Source of the DNA: Thermoplasmata archaeon
GTDB lineage: Archaea > Thermoplasmatota > Thermoplasmata > Thermoplasmatales > Thermoplasmataceae
Length of the DNA stretch: 5,393 bases
Direction: 5' to 3'
Assembly (NCBI GenBank): GCA_021804185.1
Contig: JAJZKL010000105.1
Location: 1-5,393, forward strand
Positions 1 through 5,393 of the stretch are shown one piece after another (positions within the stretch are counted from its first letter, which is position 1; every line of letters starts with the position of its first letter). The position numbers and the translations under genes were made by a program. Under the pieces are notes generated by a model, which worked only from the letters and a program-made list of their open reading frames with translations, made no database searches and was not told the origin of the DNA.

Positions 1-350
1 GTCATTTCAATAATGAGATTCCCTTCTGAGTCTGCAGTCGCAAAATTAGCTCTGAAGGCCAAATCACCTCCAGATAACCTCAGGCCCAGGCCCATAGCCT
101 CGAATGGGCCTCTTCCCGAGTAGAATCGCACTGGATCATATCCGAGAAGTGACAGGTGGGAGGTATCTGAGCCTGTTGTCATTCCCAAACTTACAGAATG
201 CATAAGGCCCCCCAATCCCCTCCTTATCAGGGAATTCATATTTGGGCGGTAGGCAGCCTGAAGAGGAGTAATGCCTCCAAGTTCACGACAAGGCCTGTCT
301 CCGAGCCCGTCCATAACAATGAGAAGCATTGGTATTCCCAATTCAATCAC
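1..350 (-). CDS. apgM: 2,3-bisphosphoglycerate-independent phosphoglycerate mutase, archaeal type (N-terminal part; 3' end off window)
   Basis: This enzyme interconverts 3-phosphoglycerate and 2-phosphoglycerate in cytosolic glycolysis and gluconeogenesis, and belongs to the alkaline phosphatase/iPGM metalloenzyme superfamily. Reading leftward from 350, 116 codons stay open to the window edge. They show the family's N-terminal landmarks: LLIVMDGLGDRP (metal-binding Asp in MDG), GGITPLQAA, TTGSDTSHLSLLGYDP (the Ser of GSDT fits the phospho-accepting nucleophile), YSGRGPFEAMGLG, and GDLAFRANFAT. The chosen start is GTG at 350-348, which overlaps the TGA of ahcY as GTGA and has GAGGG a few bases upstream. 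TTG (341-339) and ATG (329-327) are in-frame alternatives, and the ATG gives the MLLIVMDG start more usual in the family. It is the last visible gene of the arfC-ahcY-apgM operon. Roughly 400 residues are normal, so about 70% is missing. The family assignment is firm; the exact start is not. Confidence 0.93.
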   Translation of the reverse strand, partial: MIELGIPMLLIVMDGLGDRPCRELGGITPLQAAYRPNMNSLIRRGLGGLMHSVSLGMTTGSDTSHLSLLGYDPVRFYSGRGPFEAMGLGLRLSGGDLAFRANFATADSEGNLIIEM

Positions 351-1585
351 GTACCCTCTTCCCAGCTATCGGAATACTTGACCTGTTCATCGCTGAGATT
401 GTCAATTTTTATTCCCATTGAATCGAGCTTTATTGCTGCTATTTCGTAGTCAATCTCTCTTGGAACTGCAAATACACCGGGCTCCAGACTTCCATGATTC
501 TTCAACAGGTATTCAGCTGTAAGGGCCTGGACAGCAAAACTCATATCCATGATCTCAACAGGATGGCCCTGACCGGCTGCAAGGTTTACAAGCCTGCCCT
601 CCGCTATCAGATTTATTTCGTTGCCATTTTCAAGCCTGTATTTTCTAACATAGTCTCTTACCTGCTTCTTTTCAATTGATCTGGATTCCAGTTCTCTGAA
701 GGGAATCTCATTATTGAAATGGCCTGAGTTTGCCAGAATTAGATTATGCTTAGCCGTAAGAAGGTCCTCATATGTGATTATATCCCTCATTCCAGTTGCA
801 GTGACAACAAGATCGGCAGTCTTCAGAGCATCCCTCATTTTCCTCACAGTAAAACCATCCATTGCAGCTTCTACTGCTTTGACCTGATCCACCTCGGTTA
901 CAGTGACGAAGGCCCCCATCCCTTTCATCCTCATGGCTATGCCTTTTCCACACCACCCATATCCTGCCACAACAACACTCTTTCCTGCTATAAGGGTGTT
1001 TGTTGCATTCATTATGCCATCAAGTGTGCTCTGGCCTGTTCCATAACGATTATCGAAAAAATGCTTCATCTGAGCATCATTCACGTCAAACATTGGAAAT
1101 TTCAGTATATTCTGCTTTTCCATAGCCCTGAGCCTCACGACGCCCGTGGTAGTCTCCTCGTTTCCACCGAAAATATCCTTCTGGAGGTCCTTTCTCTCCT
1201 GGTGGACAATTTTTGTAAGATCTCCTCCGTCATCAATTATGATGTTAGGTTTCAGATCAAGAGTTTTGTTAAGATACTCGTAGTATTCAGACTCTGTCTC
1301 ACCTTTCCTTGCGTAGACTTCCATACCTCTTGTGACTTTCAGGGATTCAACAACGCTGTCATCTGAACTGAGGGGGTTGCATGATGCCATTCTCACCTGT
1401 GCTCCTCCTTCCTTGAGAAGATATGCGAATACCCCGGTCTTCGCTTCTACATGAAGGGCCATTGCTATACGGACACCTTTGAATGGAAGCTCCTTCCTGA
1501 ACCTCTTCCTGATGGCTGAAAGAACATCCATCCTCTCATATGCCCACTGGAACCTGAGATCCCCTTTTTCAAGATTTTCTGTCAT
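347..1585 (-). CDS. ahcY: Adenosylhomocysteinase (S-adenosylhomocysteine hydrolase), archaeal short-tail type
   Basis: This NAD-dependent cytosolic enzyme splits S-adenosylhomocysteine into homocysteine and adenosine, relieving product inhibition of SAM-dependent methyltransferases. The 412 residues match the archaeal family length. Visible landmarks are H45 in the LHVEAKT substrate motif, SCNPLS (68-73), DDGGD (118-122), EETTTG (143-148), and K174, D178 and N179 in the NDAQMK...FDNRYGTGQS stretch (the catalytic Lys/Asp/Asn of canonical enzymes). The Rossmann loop GYGWCGKG is at 208-215, NSGHF with H289 at 286-290, and AGQGHPVEIMDMSF at 337-350. The protein ends in SWEEGT and lacks the KP..YRY tail of bacterial and eukaryotic enzymes, as is normal in archaea. 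ATG at 1585 overlaps the arfC stop as ATGA. No Shine-Dalgarno is visible, so translation is probably coupled. A Methanocaldococcus relative acts on S-inosylhomocysteine, so the true substrate is not settled by sequence. Confidence 0.96.
   Translation of the reverse strand: MTENLEKGDLRFQWAYERMDVLSAIRKRFRKELPFKGVRIAMALHVEAKTGVFAYLLKEGGAQVRMASCNPLSSDDSVVESLKVTRGMEVYARKGETESEYYEYLNKTLDLKPNIIIDDGGDLTKIVHQERKDLQKDIFGGNEETTTGVVRLRAMEKQNILKFPMFDVNDAQMKHFFDNRYGTGQSTLDGIMNATNTLIAGKSVVVAGYGWCGKGIAMRMKGMGAFVTVTEVDQVKAVEAAMDGFTVRKMRDALKTADLVVTATGMRDIITYEDLLTAKHNLILANSGHFNNEIPFRELESRSIEKKQVRDYVRKYRLENGNEINLIAEGRLVNLAAGQGHPVEIMDMSFAVQALTAEYLLKNHGSLEPGVFAVPREIDYEIAAIKLDSMGIKIDNLSDEQVKYSDSWEEGT
354..358 (-). 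promoter_or_regulatory. Weak Shine-Dalgarno-like GAGGG ahead of apgM
   Basis: On the minus strand GAGGG lies within the last codons of ahcY, 3 nt before the GTG at 350 and 12 nt before the TTG at 341. It partly matches the archaeal anti-Shine-Dalgarno complement (GGAGGTGAT). The spacing is short for the GTG, so it supports a start in this region over the downstream ATG (24 nt away) without deciding between GTG and TTG. Translational reinitiation from the overlapping ahcY stop may matter more. Confidence 0.35.
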
Positions 1586-2211
1586 ATATACAGTGATTGC
1601 GGATCAAGATTTATAATTACACCCTCGCCCAACCCAGAAACTTCCAAGAACTTCAGTTTCATCTCATGGGTGTGACGGAACAGAGGCATGCCATCTTCTT
1701 CGATGATTATGTTTCCCAGGTAGATGTAAAAGTGATCTATCCTCCTGCTCCGTATCAGCTGATTGATGACATCCCTCCCGCCTTCAACTAAAATATTTCT
1801 GAACCCCATGCTGCCGAGATCATCAAGAATTTTTTCCATGTATAATCCTTCCTTCTCCCTTCTTACAATTCTGGCATGTCCTAGCTCTTCTCTGCTTGAA
1901 GAGGAGAATATTATGGTTTCCTGTTGATCATTCAGCACATTGGAATTCTCCGGAATCCTCAGGTGTTCATCCAGAATTATCCGGGCTGGTCTGCGATCAC
2001 TCATCAGGTATTTCTCATTTATACCAAGATATGGATTATCATTGATGATCGTTCTGGCCCCTACCAGAATTGCATCTGACTCAGCCCTCAGCCTGTGGAC
2101 TCTTTCCATATCCTCATTTCCGGATATTCTCACTCTTCTGCCATTTCTTCCTGCCATCATTCCATTGAGGCTGAGTGCTACATTGACGGTGACTGTTGTG
2201 TTATGGGCCAC
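1582..2211 (-). CDS. arfC: 2,5-diamino-6-(ribosylamino)-4(3H)-pyrimidinone 5'-phosphate reductase (RibD C-terminal family)
   Basis: In the archaeal riboflavin pathway this NAD(P)H-dependent, DHFR-fold reductase converts the ribosylamino side chain of the pyrimidinone phosphate to ribitylamino; the product also feeds F420 precursor synthesis where that cofactor is made. The 209-residue stand-alone protein carries the RibD_C landmarks: ALSLNGMMAG (12-21, usually S-x-DG-K-x-A), the LRAESDAILVGARTIINDNP helix/loop (41-60), RPARIILDEHLRIP (74-87), the nucleotide-binding LVEGGRDVINQLI (141-153), and RIDHFYIYLGNIII (157-170). The length agrees with other archaeal members. The start is GTG at 2211-2209: an in-frame TGA lies one codon upstream and the next Met (residue 18) is inside the conserved core, so no other standard start fits. 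No Shine-Dalgarno is present, and the AT-rich box 16-29 nt upstream suggests a leaderless message. It is the first gene of the leftward operon. The Asp-to-Asn change at residue 16 is unusual. Confidence 0.9.
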   Translation of the reverse strand: MAHNTTVTVNVALSLNGMMAGRNGRRVRISGNEDMERVHRLRAESDAILVGARTIINDNPYLGINEKYLMSDRRPARIILDEHLRIPENSNVLNDQQETIIFSSSSREELGHARIVRREKEGLYMEKILDDLGSMGFRNILVEGGRDVINQLIRSRRIDHFYIYLGNIIIEEDGMPLFRHTHEMKLKFLEVSGLGEGVIINLDPQSLYI

Positions 2212-2226
2212 ATTTCATGTAATGCG

Positions 2227-2240
2227 AATTTAAATTAAAA
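2227..2240 (-). promoter_or_regulatory. Probable TATA-type promoter of the arfC-ahcY-apgM operon
   Basis: On the minus strand the AT-only stretch TTTTAATTTAAATT lies 16-29 nt upstream of the arfC GTG. Archaeal TATA boxes are centred about 26 bp before the transcription start, so this placement predicts initiation at or within a few bases of the start codon, which agrees with the missing Shine-Dalgarno. Its core AATTTAAATT is a perfect palindrome, so it is not strand-specific by itself. It is poorly placed for hel308 from either candidate start. This is inferred from position and composition only. Confidence 0.55.
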
Positions 2241-2267
2241 CTGATCCTGCATTCATATTGCAATTTT

Positions 2268-2282
2268 CAAAACATGTATATG
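2268..2282 (+). promoter_or_regulatory. Probable BRE/TATA promoter of hel308-trm5
   Basis: The purine-rich CAAAAC (2268-2273), a possible TFB recognition element, is followed by ATGTATATG (2274-2282), whose TGTATATG core is centred about 28 bp before the ATG at 2307. That is the spacing of a leaderless archaeal transcript. If the longer reading frame starting at 2274 were used instead, this element would lie inside the coding region and no comparably placed TATA box would remain. The element therefore helps decide the hel308 start. Confidence 0.5.
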
Positions 2283-2306
2283 CATCACCTGCATTTCACT
2301 GAAAGA

Positions 2307-4367
2307 ATGAGGATCAGCGACCTTGGACTTCCAGACAACTTCCTAAACCTCTTTGACGGAAGCGATTATACACTTTACCCCCACCAGAAAGACGCAGTTT
2401 CCCGCATAAACGAGAAAAAAAGCCTTATTCTGTCAGTGCCCACGGCATCGGGAAAGACACTTGTTGCCTATGTCGCCATCTTCAAGGAATACCTCAGGCA
2501 TGGAAGGTGCATCTATATTGTGCCTCTTAAGGCCCTGGCTTCAGAGAAATTTGATGAGTTAAAGGATCTAAGGCAATTTGGAGTGCGGGTTGGAATATCG
2601 GTGGGTGACTATGAAGAATCCCCCGAAATCCTGAAAAGATTCGATGTTCTTGTCTGTACATCAGAGAAGGCGGATTCACTGTTTCACCATGATCCTTCTA
2701 TGATGTTTGACATATCACTCATTGTGGCGGACGAGCTGCACCTCGTTGGCGACCCCAACAGAGGGCCCAGGCTTGAGATGTTCCTTACTGCTGCAAAGTA
2801 CATGAATCCTGATATCACCATCCTTGGGCTCTCTGCAACAATAAGTAATTCCACTGAACTTTCTGAATGGCTGCAATGTGATCTTATCAACAGCGATTTC
2901 AGGCCAGTGGAGCTTAGAAAAGGACTGATCTCTGACTCGACAATGATATTTGATGACAGTGAGAAGATTAAACTCAGGCGAAAGATGGAGCTGCAGGATG
3001 CAGTTTCCTATTTCATTAACCAGGGGGGGCAGGTTCTAGTTTTTGTAAATTCCAGAAAAAGGGCTGAGGACACTGCTGTCAAACTTTCACTGACACTTGG
3101 GCTTTCATCCGGTGAGGGTTTAACAGAACCAGAGGAGAAGACCGACAGGTTTGCCAGAATCCTTGCCACCATAATTCCGAGAGGAGTGGCATTCCACCAT
3201 GCAGGACTTTCTGGCTCGGATAGAAAGATGGTTGAAGATAGATTCAAAGCAGGTGAACTGAAGGTGATTGTTGCCACTCCAACACTTGCTGCAGGAGTTA
3301 ATCTGCCCGCCAGGGCAGTAATAATCAGGGATATAACACGTTTCTCTGATGGCGCTGTCGGATACATCTCCAATACAGAGGTTAACCAGATGTTGGGGAG
3401 AGCGGGAAGACCGAAATTTGACACTGTAGGGTACGGTGTCATATATTCAGCGAATCCATCCTCTATAGAAAGGATAAGGGAATATTTCAATGGTGAATCA
3501 GAACCGGTGATTTCAAACCTTGGAAATGGCAGGATGATCAGGTTCAACACACTTGCACTCATATCCACAGGACTTGGCTCAACTAAAGAGAATATACTGA
3601 AATTCTTCCAGAAATCGCTGCTGGCTGTTCAGAAAGATCTGAAGAGCATGGAACCTGCACTGGACTCTTCCATCCAGTATCTCATAGAGAATGGCCTGGC
3701 AAAGTCGCTTGGTGAAAGGCTTTCCATTTCACAGATTGGGAAACTTGTTAGCGATCTCTATATCGATCCTCAGACAGCAATACTGTTCAGGGACTATCTG
3801 AGCAATGGAAACCATGAGGATGAATCGGCTATAACTATAATATCAATGTCCCAGGATCTTCAACCCATAAATATGAGAAGCAGCGAACAGGAAATGGTTG
3901 AGGAATTTCTGATATCCAGGGATCTCCCATACTTTGACCTGGATGACTATGAATCCAGGATAAAGACCGCAATGGTGCTTCTGGACTGGATAAATGAGGT
4001 TGGAATAGACCAGATATGTGAAAAATACGGCATTGGACCCGGAGACATACAGTCAAGGATAAGTACAGCAGAGTGGATGGCTTTTGCACTTGGGAGAATG
4101 GCCCGAATGTTTCTTCCACAGAAATCATCATATTTCCAGATGCTGAGCCTGAGGTTAGGGGAAGGCATCAAGTCCGACATAATGGAGCTCACGACTGTTC
4201 CCAATATAGGTAGAGTCAGGGCCAGAAGGCTCTACAATGCAGGAATAAAAAGCGTTGAGCAGCTTGCATCTGCCAGTGTCGAATCACTGAAAAGGATTGC
4301 AGGATTTTCGGACAGGCTTTCTGAAGAGACAATATCACATGCTGCACACCTAAGGGATATTAGATGA
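2307..4367 (+). CDS. hel308: ATP-dependent DNA helicase Hel308 (Ski2-like SF2)
   Basis: Hel308 is a 3'-5' DNA helicase that loads on stalled forks and unwinds lagging strands during archaeal replication repair. From the chosen start it has 686 residues, close to the family norm. Seen in order are the Q-motif YPHQ (24-27), Walker A PTASGKT (45-51), motif Ia IVPLKALASEKF (71-82), DELH box (142-145), GLSAT (174-178), motif IV VLVFVNSRKRAE (243-254), FHHAGL (296-301), motif V VIVATPTLAAGVNLPAR (320-336) and motif VI QMLGRAGRP (361-369). A winged-helix and ratchet region containing LYIDP and TAEW follows. A C-terminal helix-loop-helix brake includes PNIGRVRARRLYNAGI (632-647). ATG 2307 is preferred because archaeal homologues begin at the equivalent of MRISDLGLP; the ATG at 2274 adds only 11 His/Met-rich residues. 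All helicase motifs are intact. The stop overlaps the trm5 start by 4 bp. Confidence 0.95.
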   Translation: MRISDLGLPDNFLNLFDGSDYTLYPHQKDAVSRINEKKSLILSVPTASGKTLVAYVAIFKEYLRHGRCIYIVPLKALASEKFDELKDLRQFGVRVGISVGDYEESPEILKRFDVLVCTSEKADSLFHHDPSMMFDISLIVADELHLVGDPNRGPRLEMFLTAAKYMNPDITILGLSATISNSTELSEWLQCDLINSDFRPVELRKGLISDSTMIFDDSEKIKLRRKMELQDAVSYFINQGGQVLVFVNSRKRAEDTAVKLSLTLGLSSGEGLTEPEEKTDRFARILATIIPRGVAFHHAGLSGSDRKMVEDRFKAGELKVIVATPTLAAGVNLPARAVIIRDITRFSDGAVGYISNTEVNQMLGRAGRPKFDTVGYGVIYSANPSSIERIREYFNGESEPVISNLGNGRMIRFNTLALISTGLGSTKENILKFFQKSLLAVQKDLKSMEPALDSSIQYLIENGLAKSLGERLSISQIGKLVSDLYIDPQTAILFRDYLSNGNHEDESAITIISMSQDLQPINMRSSEQEMVEEFLISRDLPYFDLDDYESRIKTAMVLLDWINEVGIDQICEKYGIGPGDIQSRISTAEWMAFALGRMARMFLPQKSSYFQMLSLRLGEGIKSDIMELTTVPNIGRVRARRLYNAGIKSVEQLASASVESLKRIAGFSDRLSEETISHAAHLRDIR

Positions 4368-5356
4368 CCATCCACGCTTCTGTTCCAAGAAACGAGGCTC
4401 AGGCTGCCATAGAATGGCTCAGAGCAAACAAACTCATTGACGACAGTTTCAGGATCCAGAATACTGGTTCTAAAGTTCTTATTCCACTAAAAACGCCAAG
4501 TTTAGGAAAGCCACCATTCGAAGTTGAAATAGAGGATATGGTGGGAAAGAAAAGAGAGAACAGGAATAAGCCTGTTTCAGCCAGGGCCTCCTTTGACCAT
4601 CTCGGATCGGTGGCAATACTGAAGATCCGGGACGCCAATCGAGCAATGGAGGTGGCCGATTCTATCCTTCAGACAAACACAAGCATAAGGAGCGTCTATC
4701 TTGACAGAGGAATTACAGGGAGAGAAAGGGTCAGGAACCTGACACTGCTGGCTGGGGAGGAGAATTATCTCGTTACCCACAGGGAGAATGGCTTAAGGTT
4801 CATGTTTGATATCAGGGAGGTATATTTTTCGCCACGGCTTGCAACTGAACGACTTCTTCTATCGAAAAGATGCGGTGAAAATGAACGTATACTAGATATG
4901 TTCTCAGGAATTGGCCCATTTGCAATAACCATAGCAAAGCTTGCAGGATCCAGTGTAAGGTGTTTTGACCTCAATGAGAGGTGCATATACTGGCTTGGAA
5001 AAAATGCTTCCCTGAATGGAGTCACCGAAAAAATTTCAATGGAGGCTGGAGACTCAGGTACTCTAATAGAGAGTGAAGGGAAATTTGACAGAATAATAAT
5101 GAATCTGCCACACAGTGCAGGAGAATTCTTATCTTCAGCAATGAAGCACCTGAAGCCTGGAGGGGTGATCAATTACTACGAAATATCCAATTCTGTTGAG
5201 CTTGAAAAAAGGATGGAACAGATAAGAGATCTTGGTTTGGTGATCTCCCGGAAGAGAATAGTTCACGGCTATGCACCTGGAGTTTATATGCACTCACTGG
5301 AACTCGCCTTAAACCATGGAATTAAGCCAAGTATTTTTAATGAAGATTCTAATTGA
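4364..5356 (+). CDS. trm5: tRNA (guanine37-N1)-methyltransferase Trm5
   Basis: Trm5 transfers the methyl group of SAM to N1 of G37 next to the tRNA anticodon, preventing +1 frameshifts; in archaea it can also supply the precursor for wyosine bases. The 330 residues match the family (about 330-350). An N-terminal D1-like region ends with FDHLGSVAIL (77-86). A linker strand carries VYLDRG and RERVRNLTLLAGE (111-132), then THRENGLRFMFDI (138-150) and VYFSPRLATER (153-163, with E162 matching the catalytic Glu region). The Rossmann methyltransferase core has motif I DMFSGIGPFAI (178-188), the acidic FDLNE (201-205), and MNLPHSA (246-252, N247 in the catalytic Asn position). The start overlaps the hel308 stop as ATGA, with a weak AAGGGAT 5 nt upstream. 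The NLPH motif favours the m1G37-only (Trm5b-like) form over the bifunctional Trm5a/Taw22, but I am only moderately sure of that subtype. Confidence 0.94.
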   Translation: MTIHASVPRNEAQAAIEWLRANKLIDDSFRIQNTGSKVLIPLKTPSLGKPPFEVEIEDMVGKKRENRNKPVSARASFDHLGSVAILKIRDANRAMEVADSILQTNTSIRSVYLDRGITGRERVRNLTLLAGEENYLVTHRENGLRFMFDIREVYFSPRLATERLLLSKRCGENERILDMFSGIGPFAITIAKLAGSSVRCFDLNERCIYWLGKNASLNGVTEKISMEAGDSGTLIESEGKFDRIIMNLPHSAGEFLSSAMKHLKPGGVINYYEISNSVELEKRMEQIRDLGLVISRKRIVHGYAPGVYMHSLELALNHGIKPSIFNEDSN

Positions 5357-5393
5357 TGTATAGTATTCCGATCTCTGTCATAACATATGTGGA
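5356..5393 (+). CDS. Possible start of a third gene in the hel308-trm5 operon (12 codons, truncated)
   Basis: An ATG at 5356-5358 shares its A with the trm5 TGA stop (TGATG) and opens a frame with no stop to the window end, reading MYSIPISVITYV. The stop/start overlap matches the gene packing seen elsewhere in the window. The short hydrophobic SVITY strand resembles the first beta-strand of many alpha/beta enzymes, including family 2 glycosyltransferases, but twelve residues cannot identify a family. No Shine-Dalgarno is visible. The minus strand is also open here, with a TAG at 5351-5349, so a convergent gene ending just inside trm5 is an alternative. Confidence 0.3.
   Translation, partial: MYSIPISVITYV

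Noticed and set aside
198..449. 83-residue plus-strand open frame
   Set aside because: It spans the apgM/ahcY junction in antisense, where both minus-strand genes have strong family motifs.
746..1366. 206-residue open frame on the plus strand opposite ahcY
   Set aside because: It is entirely antisense to a clearly conserved enzyme; its Cys/His/Ile-rich composition with no recognisable motif is what the complement of ahcY codons produces.
1940..2233. 97-residue plus-strand open frame with hydrophobic stretches
   Set aside because: It is antisense to the conserved N-terminal half of arfC and runs through its promoter region; the hydrophobicity is a complement effect.
2221..2253. Inverted repeat AATGC...GCATT around the arfC TATA-like box
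   Set aside because: Only 5-bp arms with a 23-bp gap and no extension on either side; expected by chance.
2415..2421. A7 tract in hel308
   Set aside because: It encodes ordinary Lys codons (EKKS) with the frame intact; A runs of this length are common in such genes.
3008..3568. 186-residue open frame on the minus strand within hel308
   Set aside because: It lies opposite helicase motifs IV-VI, has a Ser/Pro/Leu-rich composition and no family signature; it is a shadow of the real gene.
4765..5172. 135-residue minus-strand open frame opposite the trm5 methyltransferase core
   Set aside because: It fully overlaps conserved trm5 motifs, has no promoter and no motif of its own.
5331..5340. T5 run near the end of trm5 as a possible U-rich archaeal terminator
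   Set aside because: It is inside the coding region, short, and followed by a possible coupled start codon; too weak to call.

Overview
The window looks like a chromosomal segment from a euryarchaeon of the Thermoplasmata (Thermoplasma, Cuniculiplasma or Ferroplasma-like). All recognisable genes are archaeal forms: an archaeal-type (AlkP-superfamily) phosphoglycerate mutase, a short-tailed adenosylhomocysteinase, a stand-alone archaeal riboflavin-pathway reductase, a Hel308 helicase and a Trm5 tRNA methyltransferase. Isoleucine ATA and arginine AGG/AGA codons are abundant, good Shine-Dalgarno sequences are largely missing, and two AT-rich TATA-like elements sit about 23-29 bp upstream of start codons, as expected for leaderless archaeal transcripts. 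GC content is moderate by eye. The placement rests on protein resemblance and style; no marker gene is present.

Layout: two divergent gene clusters leave a compact shared control region at about 2212-2306. Leftward (minus strand) run arfC (1582-2211), ahcY (347-1585) and the 5' part of apgM (1-350, continuing off the left edge). Neighbours overlap by exactly 4 bp (ATGA and GTGA), so this looks like one translationally coupled operon. Rightward (plus strand) run hel308 (best start 2307, ends 4367) and trm5 (4364-5356), also overlapping by ATGA. A possible third gene begins at 5356 in a TGATG stop/start overlap and leaves the window after 12 codons.

The genes are housekeeping. ArfC performs an early reduction in flavin (and F420/deazaflavin precursor) synthesis. 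AhcY removes S-adenosylhomocysteine, the by-product of methyltransferases such as Trm5. ApgM interconverts 2- and 3-phosphoglycerate. Hel308 remodels stalled replication forks. Trm5 makes m1G37 in tRNA, which prevents frameshifting. No mobile element, CRISPR array, rRNA, tRNA or defence cassette was seen. There is no gene-free stretch over 300 bp; the only real intergenic space is the ~95 bp divergent region. I found no convincing evidence of an undescribed system. The points worth a second look are start-site and promoter arrangement, substrate identity of the SAH hydrolase, a conserved-position substitution in ArfC, and the unresolved right edge.
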